Shown: in pieces, positions 7,442 through 17,235 of the stretch
Layout of the letters: each line of letters starts with the position of its first letter
Position numbering within the stretch: position 1 is the stretch's first letter
DNA from: Polaromonas sp.
Lineage (GTDB): Bacteria > Pseudomonadota > Gammaproteobacteria > Burkholderiales > Burkholderiaceae_C
Reading direction: 5' to 3'
Assembly (NCBI GenBank): GCA_013297865.1
Contig: JAAFIP010000003.1
Coordinates: 175,791-239,790, forward strand
Length of the DNA stretch: 64,000 nucleotides
The notes under the pieces: generated by a model
What the model saw: only the letters and a program-made list of their open reading frames with translations
What the model was told of the DNA's origin: nothing
Database searches by the model: none
Program-made: the position numbers and the translations under genes

Positions 7442-9313
7442 TTACTTCCGCGCAGGCGGCACATCCGTACAAGACCCATGCGCAATCTCCGCCGCCATGC
7501 CAATGCTCTCGCCTAGCGTGGGGTGTGGGTGGATGGTTTTGCCTATGTCTACTGCGTCTGCGCCCATCTCGATAGCCAGGGCGATTTCGCCGATCATGTC
7601 GCCTGCGTGGGTGCCTACCATGCCGCCGCCGAGGATTTTGCCGTGGCCGTGGGCTGACTCGCTGTCATCAAACAGCAGCTTGGTGACGCCTTCGTCGCGG
7701 CCGTTGGCAATCGCCCGGCCTGATGCGATCCAGGGGAACAGGCCTTTTTTGACCTTGATGCCTTGGGCCTTGGCTTGGTCTTCGGTCAGGCCTACCCAGG
7801 CGACTTCGGGGTCGGTGTAGGCTACTGATGGGATGACTCTGGCGTTGAAGGCGGCTGCGGCCAGCTCTTTGTTGCCTTGTTGCTCACCGGCTATCACTTC
7901 GGCCGCTACATGCGCCTCGTGCACGGCCTTGTGGGCCAGCATGGGCTGGCCTACGATGTCGCCGATGGCGAAGATATGGGGCACGTTGGTACGCATCTGG
8001 ATGTCGACGTTGATGAAGCCGCGGTCTGTCACCGCAACCCCTGCTTTGTCAGCGGCGATTTTTTTGCCGTTGGGACTGCGGCCTACGGCTTGCAGGACCA
8101 GGTCGTAGGTTTGAGGGGCGGGCACTGTGCCGCCCTCTTCTGCCGCGGCAAAAGTGACTTCAATACCTTTGGGCGTAGCCTTGGCACCCACCGTTTTGGT
8201 TTTGAGCATGATGTTGTCAAAACGGTGGGCGTTCATCTTTTGCCAGATTTTGACCAGGTCGCGGTCTGCGCCTTGCATCAGGCCGTCCAGCATCTCCACC
8301 ACGTCCAGGCGCGCGCCTAGAGTGCTGTAGACAGTGCCCATCTCCAGGCCGATGATTCCGCCGCCCAAGATCAGCATGCGTTTGGGCACTTCTTTCAGTT
8401 CCAGTGCACCTGTAGAGTCCACCACGCGGGGGTCTTCGGGCATGAAGGGCAGGCGCACGGCCTGGCTGCCTGCGGCGATGATGCAGTGTTTGAACTGGAT
8501 GACTTTTTTGCTTCCCGTCTTCTCTTGCGCGGTACCAGAGGTTTCTTCTACTTCCACGTGGTTTGCGCTGACGAAAGCGCCGTAGCCGCGCACTGTGGTG
8601 ACTTTACGCATCTTGGCCATAGCGGCCAGGCCACCGGTGAGCTTGCCGATGACTTTTTCTTTGTGGCCGCGCAGTTTGTCGATGTTGACAACTGGTTTGC
8701 CAAAGTCCACGCCCAGGTCGGCCATGTGGTTCACCTCATCCATCACCGCTGCGACGTGCAGCAGTGCTTTGGACGGGATGCAGCCGACGTTCAGGCACAC
8801 GCCGCCCAAGGTGGCGTAGCGCTCCACAATGATGACTTTCAGGCCCAGGTCTGCAGCGCGAAAAGCCGCGCTGTAGCCGCCAGGGCCTGCGCCCAGGACG
8901 AGTACATCGCAGTCCATGTCTACCTTGCCTTGATAGCTGGACGCTACTGAATTGATAGCTGCTCCCGCGATATTCTGTTGGGCTGGAGCCGGATTTGGCA
9001 CTGAAACTTGGCTTGCAGTTGTGGCTGCAGGAGCGGCAGAAGACGATGCTGATGCGCTGACTGCCGCTGGCGCACCAGCAGCCTCCAGCGTGAGCACCAC
9101 GGTGCCCTGCTTGACCTTGTCGCCCAGTTTGACCTTGAGCTCTTTGACCACGCCCGCTGCCGATGAGGGAATCTCCATGGAGGCTTTGTCGCTCTCCACG
9201 GTAATCAATGATTGCTCGGCCTTGATGGTGTCGCCGGGCTTGACCAGCAGCTCAATCACGGCCACTTCGTCGAAGTCGCCAATGTCGGGAACCTGGATAT
9301 CGATGAGGCTCAT
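7442..9313 (-). CDS. lpdA: Dihydrolipoyl dehydrogenase (E3) with N-terminal lipoyl domain
   Basis: E3 reoxidises dihydrolipoamide on E2 with NAD+ in the pyruvate dehydrogenase complex. The 623-residue protein starts with a lipoyl domain (about 1-80) whose attachment lysine is K43 in SDKAS. A flexible Ala/Pro/Ser linker follows. The flavoprotein reductase has the FAD-binding GAGPGG near 141, the redox disulfide GGVCLNVGCIPSK, a NAD-binding GGGIIGLE and the C-terminal interface HPHPTLGES carrying the catalytic His-Glu. Residues about 109-124 of the linker are encoded by an in-frame copy of the 48-bp repeat. Its ATG overlaps the stop of the upstream HslV-like gene (ATGA), implying translational coupling. 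Last gene of the aceE-aceF-HslV-like-lpdA operon. Confidence 0.97.
   Translation of the reverse strand: MSLIDIQVPDIGDFDEVAVIELLVKPGDTIKAEQSLITVESDKASMEIPSSAAGVVKELKVKLGDKVKQGTVVLTLEAAGAPAAVSASASSSAAPAATTASQVSVPNPAPAQQNIAGAAINSVASSYQGKVDMDCDVLVLGAGPGGYSAAFRAADLGLKVIIVERYATLGGVCLNVGCIPSKALLHVAAVMDEVNHMADLGVDFGKPVVNIDKLRGHKEKVIGKLTGGLAAMAKMRKVTTVRGYGAFVSANHVEVEETSGTAQEKTGSKKVIQFKHCIIAAGSQAVRLPFMPEDPRVVDSTGALELKEVPKRMLILGGGIIGLEMGTVYSTLGARLDVVEMLDGLMQGADRDLVKIWQKMNAHRFDNIMLKTKTVGAKATPKGIEVTFAAAEEGGTVPAPQTYDLVLQAVGRSPNGKKIAADKAGVAVTDRGFINVDIQMRTNVPHIFAIGDIVGQPMLAHKAVHEAHVAAEVIAGEQQGNKELAAAAFNARVIPSVAYTDPEVAWVGLTEDQAKAQGIKVKKGLFPWIASGRAIANGRDEGVTKLLFDDSESAHGHGKILGGGMVGTHAGDMIGEIALAIEMGADAVDIGKTIHPHPTLGESIGMAAEIAHGSCTDVPPARK
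8943..8990 (+). repeat. 48-bp dispersed repeat, in frame within lpdA
   Basis: Full-length copy. Read on the lpdA strand it encodes [16 protein letters not shown] in the interdomain linker. It carries CAG where intergenic copies have TAG, keeping the frame open. Confidence 0.9.
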
Positions 9314-9900
9314 TTGGAGGCTTTCAGTTTCATCGTGAATACATTGACGGGGCCTGCAGAGTTTTTGTCAAACTCGCAGCCCGCTTCCACGCCCACAATG
9401 GCGACTTCGCGGGCGCTTTTGGCTTTGGAAAACACCGCGTTCATCGCGCCCAGTGCAAAGCCACGGCCCGAGCCGATGCCCCAAAACTCCTTGAACTCAA
9501 ACACCTCACGGTAGCTGTACAGACCAAAGATGCCTGCGCTATTAGCGATCAGCACGCTGAACTGCATGGACTCATACGGATCGGCGTCTTCCTCTTTGGT
9601 TTGCAGGAAAAAGTTGTCTTTGAGGATGGGATGCAGCTTGAGGAAGGTGTCGTACACCTCGTCTTTGCTGTGCAGCTTAAGCTCTCCCTTGGGCAGCGCC
9701 GCCAGCGCCTTGCGCAGCGCGGGAAAGTGCGCCACCGTGCCCGCAGTGGCCACAAAGCTGGCACCGCCTACGGCATCCACCTTGAAGACTTTTTCATTGG
9801 CCTCAAAGCGGTGCGGCAAGCGCGTGTCGCCAAAGGTCACCAACGAATCGGTGCCTACGGCCACTTGACCGGATTTTTTAACAACAACAACAGTGGTCAT
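9310..9900 (-). CDS. HslV/proteasome-like Ntn hydrolase in the pdh operon
   Basis: The 196-residue protein begins MTTVVVVKKSGQVAVGTDS, resembling the mature N-terminus of HslV and proteasome beta subunits, where the threonine exposed after Met removal is the nucleophile and an early Gly-Asp/Thr-Asp follows. A typical later motif is also visible (AIVGVEAGCEFD). The length is close to HslV (about 175-180 residues). Activity as a protease is inference; no HslU partner is present in the window. It starts 9 bp after the aceF stop with a ribosome binding site (AAGGA) and overlaps the lpdA start by 4 bp, so it is embedded in the pyruvate dehydrogenase operon. A non-proteolytic scaffold role is possible. 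Confidence 0.7.
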   Translation of the reverse strand: MTTVVVVKKSGQVAVGTDSLVTFGDTRLPHRFEANEKVFKVDAVGGASFVATAGTVAHFPALRKALAALPKGELKLHSKDEVYDTFLKLHPILKDNFFLQTKEEDADPYESMQFSVLIANSAGIFGLYSYREVFEFKEFWGIGSGRGFALGAMNAVFSKAKSAREVAIVGVEAGCEFDKNSAGPVNVFTMKLKASK

Positions 9901-9909
9901 GAAGTGTCC

Positions 9910-11610
9910 TTACAGCATCACCCGGCGGAAGTCGCCGAGGATTTGGCCCAGGTAGGCGTTGAAGCGGGCGGCTGATGCGCCGTCGATGACGCGGTGGTCC
10001 CAGCTGAGCGACAGGGGCAGCATCAGGCGGGGCGCAAACTTCTCGCCGTCCCACACGGGCTCCATCTGGCTTTTGCACACGCCCAGAATGGCCACCTCGG
10101 GCGCGTTAATGATGGGGGTGAAATAGCGCCCGCCAATGCCGCCCAGCGAGCTGATGGTAAAGCACGCGCCCTGCATGTCGGCAGGCGAGAGCTTGCCTTC
10201 GCGCGCCTTGGCGGCCAGCTCGCCCATCTCTTTGCTGATCTGCAGCACGCCTTTTTTGTCAGCGTCTTTGATGACGGGCACGACCAGGCCGCTTGGGGTA
10301 TCAGCCGCAAAGCCGATGTGAAAATACTGCTTGAGCACCAGCTGGTCGCCGTCCAGCGAGCTGTTGAAATCGGGAAATTTCTTCAGTGCCGCCACGCAGG
10401 CTTTGATGAGGAAGGCCAGCATGGTGATCTTGATGCCCGCCTTTTCGTTTTCCTTGTTCATCTGCACGCGGAAGGCTTCCAGCTCGGTGATGTCGGCATC
10501 ATCATGGTTGGTGACATGGGGAATCATCACCCAGTTGCGGTGCAGGTTGGCGCCGCTGATCTTCTTGATGCGCGACATGTCTTTGCGCTCGACGGTGCCA
10601 AACTTGGCAAAGTCCACCTTGGGCCAGGGGATCAGCCCCAGCGCTGCGCCGCCGTCGCTGCCTGATGGCGAGGCTGCTGCGGCAGCCAGGGTTTTGATAG
10701 CGCCGCTCATCACGGATTTGGTAAAGCCCTGGATGTCTTCTTCGGTGATGCGGCCTTTGGGGCCAGAGCCCTTGACTTCGCCCAGCGGCACACCCAGCTC
10801 GCGTGCAAACTTGCGCACCGAGGGGGATGCATGCGGCAGGCTGCCTGTGGGGGCGATGGTGGGGTTATGGGCAGGTGCGGCAACCGCGCTGGCTGCTGCA
10901 GACGACGAAGCGGCTGCCATAGCGGCAGGCGCTGATATAGCTAGCTGGGCAGGCGATGAAACAGGCGTTGGTGCAGACGCAGATGCGGGTGCTGCAGCCG
11001 CTGCGCCTGCACCCTCCACCATCGCAATCACATCGCCAATATTGACCTTGTCGCCCAGCTTGACCTTGAGCTCTTTGACCACGCCTGCATGGCTGGACGG
11101 AATTTCCATCGACGCCTTGTCGCTTTCCACGGTCATCAGACTTTGCTCTACCTTCACGGTATCGCCCACCTTGACCAGCAGCTCGATTACGGCCACGTCT
11201 TTGAAGTCACCAATATCGGGTACTTTGACTTCTTTGATACCCGCTACAGAATTAATAGCTGCTCCCGCGATATTCTGTTGGGCTGGAGCCGTATTGGATA
11301 CTGAAACAGGGGCTGCAGCAGGTGCGGGAGCAGGCGCTGCGGCGGGCTGGGCAGGTGCGGCAGGTGCTGTAGCAGCCGCCTCCACCACTAGCACGATCGA
11401 GCCTTGCTTGACCTTGTCGCCCAGCTTGACGCGCAGCTCCTTCACCACACCCGCCGTGCTGGAGGGAATTTCCATCGACGCCTTGTCGCTTTCCACAGTG
11501 ATCAGCGACTGCTCGGTTTTCACCGTGTCGCCCACCTTGACCATCAGCTCGATGACGGTGACTTCATCAAAGTCGCCAATGTCGGGAACTTGAACTTCTA
11601 CCAATGCCAT
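9910..11610 (-). CDS. aceF: Pyruvate dehydrogenase E2, dihydrolipoyl acetyltransferase
   Basis: E2 transfers the acetyl group from E1 through lipoyl-lysine to CoA and forms the core of the complex. The start chosen at 11610 ([10 protein letters not shown]) has AAGGA seven bases upstream; an in-frame ATG 15 bp earlier is less likely. The 566 residues comprise lipoyl domain 1 (K43 in SDKAS), an Ala/Pro linker, lipoyl domain 2 (from about 127, second SDKAS), a second Ala/Pro/Ser linker and a peripheral subunit-binding domain ([11 protein letters not shown] to GRITEEDI). The catalytic domain ends with DHRVIDGA, where His and Asp are catalytic. Residues about 108-123, between the lipoyl domains, come from an in-frame 48-bp repeat. 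Downstream of aceE in the same operon. Confidence 0.97.
   Translation of the reverse strand: MALVEVQVPDIGDFDEVTVIELMVKVGDTVKTEQSLITVESDKASMEIPSSTAGVVKELRVKLGDKVKQGSIVLVVEAAATAPAAPAQPAAAPAPAPAAAPVSVSNTAPAQQNIAGAAINSVAGIKEVKVPDIGDFKDVAVIELLVKVGDTVKVEQSLMTVESDKASMEIPSSHAGVVKELKVKLGDKVNIGDVIAMVEGAGAAAAAPASASAPTPVSSPAQLAISAPAAMAAASSSAAASAVAAPAHNPTIAPTGSLPHASPSVRKFARELGVPLGEVKGSGPKGRITEEDIQGFTKSVMSGAIKTLAAAAASPSGSDGGAALGLIPWPKVDFAKFGTVERKDMSRIKKISGANLHRNWVMIPHVTNHDDADITELEAFRVQMNKENEKAGIKITMLAFLIKACVAALKKFPDFNSSLDGDQLVLKQYFHIGFAADTPSGLVVPVIKDADKKGVLQISKEMGELAAKAREGKLSPADMQGACFTISSLGGIGGRYFTPIINAPEVAILGVCKSQMEPVWDGEKFAPRLMLPLSLSWDHRVIDGASAARFNAYLGQILGDFRRVML
11243..11290 (+). repeat. 48-bp dispersed repeat, in frame within aceF
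   Basis: Nearly identical to the lpdA copy. On the aceF strand it encodes [16 protein letters not shown] between the two lipoyl domains, again with CAG rather than TAG. Confidence 0.9.
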
Positions 11611-11680
11611 ATTGTTGTCCTTCATCAGTGGTGGACGCAGCCCTGCCTTGCGCGGGGCCGTCCCACCTTATTGTCTGTGC

Positions 11681-14386
11681 TCAGGCGTTCAGTGGATTGA
11701 CTTTATCCACCTTGATGCCGTATTTTTTGATCGCTTCGCTCACTTTGGTCAGCGGCATCTTGCCGTCCTCGGCCAGGGCCTTCAGCGATGCCACCACGAT
11801 GTAATGGCGGTTGACCTCAAAGTGCTCGCGCAGCTTGCTTCTAAAGTCAGAGCGGCCAAAACCATCGGTGCCCAGCACTTTGTAGTTACGGCCCTTGCCC
11901 ACGTAAGGGCGAATCTGCTCGGCATAGGCCTTCATGTAGTCGGTGGATGCCACCACAGGGCCGCTGGTGGTGGCCAGCTGCGTTTCTACAAAGCTCACAC
12001 GCGCTTTGGCTTCGGGGTGCAGCAGGTTGTAGCGGTCCGCGTCCTGGCCGTCGCGCGTCAGCTCGTTAAAGCTGGGGCAGCTCCACACATGGGCGCCCAC
12101 GCCCCAGTCTTTCTCCAGCAGCTCCTTGGCTGCCATCGACTCGCGCAGGATGGTGCCCGAGCCCAGCAGGTTGACCGTGAGGTCTTTTTTGGCGGCGGGC
12201 TGCAGCAGGTACATGCCCTTGATGATCTGCTCTTCTGTGCCTGCCGTCAGGCCAGGCATGGCGTAGTTTTCATTGAGCAGGGTGAGGTAGTAAAACACGT
12301 TGTCCTGCTTTTCCACCATGCGCTTGAGGCCATGGTGCAGGATGACGCCCACCTCGTGCGCGAAAGTGGGGTCATACGATACGCAGTTGGGGATGGTGTT
12401 GGCCATGATGTGGCTGTGGCCGTCTTCGTGCTGCAGGCCCTCGCCGTTGAGCGTAGTGCGCCCCGAGGTGCCGCCCAGCAGAAAGCCGCGCGCCTGCATG
12501 TCGCCCGCCGCCCAGGCCAGGTCGCCAATGCGCTGGAAGCCGAACATCGAGTAATACACATAGAACGGCACCATGATGCGGTTGCTGGTGCTGTAGCTGG
12601 TAGCCGCTGCTATCCAGCTGCTCATGCCGCCGGCTTCGTTGATGCCCTCTTGCAGAATCTGCCCGGCCTTGTCTTCCTTGTAGTACATCACCTGGTCTTT
12701 GTCGACCGGGGTGTACTGCTGGCCTGCGGGGTTGTAGATGCCGACCTGACGGAACAGCCCTTCCATACCAAAAGTGCGCGCCTCGTCCACCAGAATCGGC
12801 ACAATGCGCGGGCCCAGGGCCTGGTCGCGCAGCAGCTGGGTCAAAAAGCGCACATAGGCCTGTGTAGTGCTGATCTCGCGGCCTTCGGCTGTCGGCTCCA
12901 TGACCGACTTGAACACGTCGATGGCGGGCACGGTGAAGCTCTCATCAGCCTTCACACGGCGGTGTGGCAGGTAGCCCCCCAGGGCCTTGCGCCGCTCGTG
13001 CAGGTATTTGATTTCTGGCGTGTCGTCAGCGGGCTTGTAAAACGGCAGGTCTGCGATCTGGCTGTCCGGGATGGGAATGTTGAAGCGGTCGCGGAAGGCC
13101 TTGATGTCTTCGTCGCTGAGCTTTTTGGTTTGGTGAACGGTGTTTTTGCCTTCGCCGATTTTGCCCATGCCAAAACCCTTGACGGTTTTAACCAGCAGCA
13201 CGGTTGGCTGGCCCGTGTGGTTGACGGCCCTGTCAAATGCTGCATACACCTTCTGCGAGTCGTGGCCACCGCGCTTGAGGTTCCATATCTCGTCGTCGCT
13301 CATGTGCGCCACCATCTCCAGCGTGCGCGGGTCGCGGCCAAAGAAATGTTTGCGCACATAGGCGCCGTCGTTGGCCTTGAACGCCTGGTAGTCGCCGTCC
13401 ACGGTGTCCATCATGAGCTTTTTGAGTGCGCCGTCCTTATCGCGTGCCAGCAGTGGGTCCCAGCCGCTGCCCCACAGCAGCTTGATCACGTTCCAGCCGC
13501 TGCCGCGAAACTCGCCCTCGAGCTCCTGCACAATCTTGCCATTGCCGCGCACCGGGCCGTCCAGGCGCTGCAGGTTGCAGTTGATGACGAAGATCAGGTT
13601 ATCCAGGTTCTCACGCGCAGCCAGGCCAATTGCGCCCAGGCTTTCCACTTCGTCCATCTCGCCATCGCCGCAGAACACCCAGACCTTGCGGTTTTCAGTG
13701 TTGGCAATGCCGCGGGCATGCAGATACTTTAAAAACCGCGCCTGGTAAATCGCCATCAAGGGGCCCAGGCCCATCGACACCGTGGGGAACTGCCAGAACT
13801 CGGGCATCAGCTTGGGATGCGGGTAGCTGGACAGGCCCTTGCCGTCCACCTCCTGGCGAAAGTGCAGCAGCTGCTCTTCGGTCAGGCGGCCTTCGAGGTA
13901 GGCACGCGCATACACGCCGGGCGACACATGGCCCTGGATGTAGATGCAGTCGCCGCCATGGTTTTCGTTTTCGGCATGCCAGAAATGGTTGAAGCCCGCG
14001 CCAAACATGCTGGCCAGCGAGGCGAACGAGCCGATATGGCCGCCCAGGTCGCCGCCGTCTGCGGGGTTATGCCGGTTGGCCTTGACCACCATGGCCATGG
14101 CGTTCCAGCGCATGTAGGCGCGCAGCCGCTCTTCGATTTCGAGGTTGCCGGGGCAGTGCTTTTCTTCTTCGGGCTCCAGCGTGTTGACATAGCCCGTGGT
14201 GGCAGAAAACGGCATGTCGATGCTGCTTTGGCGCGCATGCTCAAGCAGCTGCTCCAGCAAAAAGTGCGCGCGGTCTGGCCCCTCACTGGCGATCACGGCG
14301 GACAGTGCGTCCATCCATTCGCGGGTTTCTTGGGCATCGGTGTCATTGGCGGCAGAGCCAAAGAGGTTGCTGGGAACTGCAGACAT
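11681..14386 (-). CDS. aceE: Pyruvate dehydrogenase E1, homodimeric type
   Basis: E1 decarboxylates pyruvate with thiamine diphosphate and acetylates the lipoyl groups of E2. The start at 14386 (MSAVPSNLFGS) is preceded by AGGAGA at good spacing; an upstream in-frame ATG at 14425 lacks one. The product of about 901 residues matches the usual size of gammaproteobacterial-type AceE (about 890). Visible landmarks are EEEKHCPGNLEIEERL, GGHIGSFAS, the ThDP-binding GDGEMDE followed by an Asn-containing loop (FVINCNLQRLDGPV), and the C-terminal GTDGFGRSD. First gene of the minus-strand operon; a 70-bp gap separates it from aceF. Divergent to the sensor kinase at 14620. Confidence 0.97.
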   Translation of the reverse strand: MSAVPSNLFGSAANDTDAQETREWMDALSAVIASEGPDRAHFLLEQLLEHARQSSIDMPFSATTGYVNTLEPEEEKHCPGNLEIEERLRAYMRWNAMAMVVKANRHNPADGGDLGGHIGSFASLASMFGAGFNHFWHAENENHGGDCIYIQGHVSPGVYARAYLEGRLTEEQLLHFRQEVDGKGLSSYPHPKLMPEFWQFPTVSMGLGPLMAIYQARFLKYLHARGIANTENRKVWVFCGDGEMDEVESLGAIGLAARENLDNLIFVINCNLQRLDGPVRGNGKIVQELEGEFRGSGWNVIKLLWGSGWDPLLARDKDGALKKLMMDTVDGDYQAFKANDGAYVRKHFFGRDPRTLEMVAHMSDDEIWNLKRGGHDSQKVYAAFDRAVNHTGQPTVLLVKTVKGFGMGKIGEGKNTVHQTKKLSDEDIKAFRDRFNIPIPDSQIADLPFYKPADDTPEIKYLHERRKALGGYLPHRRVKADESFTVPAIDVFKSVMEPTAEGREISTTQAYVRFLTQLLRDQALGPRIVPILVDEARTFGMEGLFRQVGIYNPAGQQYTPVDKDQVMYYKEDKAGQILQEGINEAGGMSSWIAAATSYSTSNRIMVPFYVYYSMFGFQRIGDLAWAAGDMQARGFLLGGTSGRTTLNGEGLQHEDGHSHIMANTIPNCVSYDPTFAHEVGVILHHGLKRMVEKQDNVFYYLTLLNENYAMPGLTAGTEEQIIKGMYLLQPAAKKDLTVNLLGSGTILRESMAAKELLEKDWGVGAHVWSCPSFNELTRDGQDADRYNLLHPEAKARVSFVETQLATTSGPVVASTDYMKAYAEQIRPYVGKGRNYKVLGTDGFGRSDFRSKLREHFEVNRHYIVVASLKALAEDGKMPLTKVSEAIKKYGIKVDKVNPLNA

Positions 14387-14463
14387 GGTGTCTCCTATGG
14401 TGCTGCGGGGTAGGGGCCAAGACACGCAGGATACCGCGTGAGTGGCTTTTTAGGTACTGGACT

Positions 14464-14493
14464 CTATTATTCCATAAAAAATCTAAATTTCAA
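14464..14493 (-). promoter_or_regulatory. Candidate aceE promoter
   Basis: On the minus strand TTGAAA (plus 14488-14493) and TAATAG (plus 14464-14469) are separated by 18 bp, about 80 bp upstream of aceE. The surrounding 70 bp is strikingly AT-rich for this genome, as expected of a divergent promoter region. Confidence 0.45.
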
Positions 14494-14619
14494 ATCGTGC
14501 TTTTATATTTCTTAATATGAAATTATAGGATGAGGCGTGCTTTCTCAAGCGGCACAGACACCCAAGGCCTTCGTGCGCCACCCCGGGAAACTACCCAGGT
14601 TTTGCTGGACAATCGCCCT

Positions 14620-17169
14620 ATGACCCTGCCCGATCTGTCCAGCACCTTGCCCAGCCGCCCTTCGCTGGCCTGGCACAAGCGCTGGTGGCGCTCGCAAAGC
14701 CCCGCGCGGCAAGACCGCTATGCCATGCTGGCCCCGCTGCTGGCGGTGCTGATGTTTCTGGCCGCCATTGCCGCGGCCTTTGGCTATCTGCGTCTGGAAG
14801 AGATCGACCGCGAGCAGCAGGCCGTCAAACGCGATGTGGAATATGCCCAGCAGCGCCTGCGCCTGCGCCTGCTGGAGCGCCAGGAGCAGCTCATGCGCCT
14901 GGCCGCCGATGTGAGCAACCAGCAGATCGACAGCGAAGAATTTGTCACCCAGGCCGAAGCCCTGGTGCAGCAATACCCCGAGCTGCAATCGGTCGTGTGG
15001 ATTGACGCCAAAAAGCGGGTCAAGATGGGCTACACCTCGCCCAGCGTGCCCAACGCCCAGGTGCGCACTGCGGGCGAAATGGTCAGGCTGCCCGCCACCG
15101 AGGCCACCTTTGGCCTGGCGCGCGATGTGCGCCAGCCGGTGTACTCCACCCCGTTCAACACGGGCACAGGCACCCAGGCGGTGCTGCAGGTGCATGTGCC
15201 TTTGGCCGATGCCGGGCGCTTTGCGGGTGTGGTGGTGGGTGAATACCAGATTGACGGGCTGATGCGCTATGCCGTGCCCAGCGAGATCGCCGCCAAATAC
15301 GCCGTGGCCCTGCTAGACGACCAGGGCAAGCTGCTGGCGGGCAACACCACACCAGCGCGCAACGCGGCCGCCAGGTTTCTGCCCTGGACCGCGCAGGACA
15401 ACAGCTACGAAATCCCGGTCTCGCCCGTGGGCAATGGCCTGGTCATCCGCGCGCAGGCCTACCGCACCTCGCTGGGCCTGGTAGGCAGCGGCCTGTTCTG
15501 GCTGGTGGCTGCGCTCAGCCTGATGACGGCCTGGATGCTGCTGGGCACTTGGCGGCACACGCGCAGGCGCATGCAGGCGCAATCGGCGCTGATCAAAGAG
15601 ACCAATTTCCGCCGCGCGATGGAAAACTCCATGCTCACCGGCATGCGCGCGCTGGACATGCAAGGCCGCATCAGCTATGTCAACCCCGCCTTCTGCCAGA
15701 TGACCGGCTGGAGCGAGACCGAGCTGGTGGGCCTGACCGCGCCCTTCCCCTACTGGCCCGAGGAAGACCGCGAATCCCTGGCCTCCAAGCTGGAAGATGA
15801 GCTGGCAGGCCGCACCACGCCGGGCGGCTTTCAGGTGCGCGTCAAGCGCAAGGATGGCCATGTGTTTGACGCCCGCATGTATGTGTCGCCCCTGATCGAC
15901 CCCAAAGGCCAGCAGACCGGCTGGATGACCTCGATGACCGACATCACCGAGCCCAACCGCGTGCGCCAGCAGCTCAGCGAGTCGTATGAGCGCTTTACCA
16001 CCGTGCTCGAAGGCCTGGACGCCAGCGTGTCGGTAGCGCCCCTGGGCAGCCAAGAGCTGCTGTTTGCCAACAAGCTGTACCGCCAGTGGTTTGGCTCGCA
16101 CACCGAGGGCCATCTGAACCTAGTAGCGCAAGCGGGCCGCCCGGACACACCACGTGGCGAGGCCGACGACGATGTGGACGTGCTGGTGGGCCTGCCTGTG
16201 GGTGAGCTGACCGTAGCGCAAAGCGAGAACGCAGAGATTTTTATCAGCAGCCTGGGCAAATGGCTGGAGGTGCGCTCGCGCTACCTGAGCTGGACCGATG
16301 GCCGTCTGGCGCAGATGGTGATTGCGACCGACATCACACCGCGCCGCCATGCCGAGGAGCAGTCCGCCATGCAGGCCGAGCGGGCGCAATCTGCCAGCCG
16401 CTTGATCACCATGGGCGAGATGGCGTCCAGCGTGGCGCATGAGCTGAACCAGCCGCTGACCGCCATCAACAACTACTGCAACGGCATGGTCAGTCGCATC
16501 CAGAGCAAGCAGATCAACGAGCAGGACCTGCTGGCCGCGTTGGAGAAAACCGCCAAGCAGGCGCAGCGCGCCGGACAGATCATCCAGCGCATCCGCAGCT
16601 TTGTGAAACGCTCTGAGCCCAACCGCACACCGTCAGATATCAGTGCCATGGTGGCCGAGGCGGTGGAGCTGGCCGAGATCGAGCTACGCCGGCGCAACGT
16701 GCGCCTGACACACTATGTCGCCGCCCGCCTGCCCAAACTGCTGGTAGACCCGATTCTGATCGAGCAGGTGCTGGTCAACCTGATGAAGAACGCCGCCGAG
16801 TCGGTGGACAACGCGCAGCGCCCCTCCGCGCGGCGCAGCGTGGAGCTGCGGGTGCTGCCCAAGGTGATTGAGGGTCAGGGCGCAGCAGGCGTGGGCGCGG
16901 TGGAGTTTACCGTCACCGACACTGGCAAGGGCCTGGCACCTGAAGTGATGGGGCGGCTGTACGAGGCCTTTTTCTCCACCAAGGCCGAGGGCATGGGCAT
17001 TGGCCTGAACCTGTGCCGCACCATTGTCGAATCGCACCAGGGCCGGATGCAGGCCGAGAACCTCTACAATGGTGGGGATATCAGCGGTTGCAGGTTCAGC
17101 TTCTGGTTGCCCACGGCGCAGGACGCGCTGGACGCAAGCAGTCATGAACCGGTCAATGCAGTCCATTGA
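14620..17169 (+). CDS. PAS-domain sensor histidine kinase (FixL/DctB-like)
   Basis: From the ATG at 14620 the product has about 849 residues. An in-frame ATG at 14530 would add 30 poorly structured residues, and neither start has a good ribosome binding site. A transmembrane helix (LLAVLMFLAAIAAAFGYL) is followed by a periplasmic sensor region of about 230 residues and a second helix (SGLFWLVAALSLMTAWMLL). Next come a PAS domain (MQGRISYVNPAFCQMTGW), a second PAS-like region, HisKA with the phosphorylatable His in SVAHELNQPLTAINNY, and a HATPase (LVNLMKNAAESVDN, DTGKGL, GMGIGLNLCRTIVES). It pairs with the FixJ-type regulator 66 bp downstream. Divergent to the pyruvate dehydrogenase operon, which may or may not be a target. 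Confidence 0.85.
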   Translation: MTLPDLSSTLPSRPSLAWHKRWWRSQSPARQDRYAMLAPLLAVLMFLAAIAAAFGYLRLEEIDREQQAVKRDVEYAQQRLRLRLLERQEQLMRLAADVSNQQIDSEEFVTQAEALVQQYPELQSVVWIDAKKRVKMGYTSPSVPNAQVRTAGEMVRLPATEATFGLARDVRQPVYSTPFNTGTGTQAVLQVHVPLADAGRFAGVVVGEYQIDGLMRYAVPSEIAAKYAVALLDDQGKLLAGNTTPARNAAARFLPWTAQDNSYEIPVSPVGNGLVIRAQAYRTSLGLVGSGLFWLVAALSLMTAWMLLGTWRHTRRRMQAQSALIKETNFRRAMENSMLTGMRALDMQGRISYVNPAFCQMTGWSETELVGLTAPFPYWPEEDRESLASKLEDELAGRTTPGGFQVRVKRKDGHVFDARMYVSPLIDPKGQQTGWMTSMTDITEPNRVRQQLSESYERFTTVLEGLDASVSVAPLGSQELLFANKLYRQWFGSHTEGHLNLVAQAGRPDTPRGEADDDVDVLVGLPVGELTVAQSENAEIFISSLGKWLEVRSRYLSWTDGRLAQMVIATDITPRRHAEEQSAMQAERAQSASRLITMGEMASSVAHELNQPLTAINNYCNGMVSRIQSKQINEQDLLAALEKTAKQAQRAGQIIQRIRSFVKRSEPNRTPSDISAMVAEAVELAEIELRRRNVRLTHYVAARLPKLLVDPILIEQVLVNLMKNAAESVDNAQRPSARRSVELRVLPKVIEGQGAAGVGAVEFTVTDTGKGLAPEVMGRLYEAFFSTKAEGMGIGLNLCRTIVESHQGRMQAENLYNGGDISGCRFSFWLPTAQDALDASSHEPVNAVH

Positions 17170-17224
17170 CACTATTCATTTGATAGCTGCTCCCGCGGTA
17201 TTTCATTGGGCTAGAGACTTAAAA
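17170..17224 (+). repeat. 48-bp dispersed repeat between kinase and regulator genes
   Basis: Variant copy with GCGGTATTTCATTGG in place of GCGATATTCTATTGG. It starts right after the kinase stop, and its TTAAAA tail runs into the AAAAGG that serves as Shine-Dalgarno for the next gene. Confidence 0.85.
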
Positions 17225-17235
17225 GGCAGTAAATC

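Noticed and set aside
11612..13732. 706-codon open frame on the plus strand opposite aceE
   Set aside because: It is the antisense shadow of a high-GC gene: composition is His/Ala/Val-rich without domain features, and aceE in the same place is a full, motif-complete protein.
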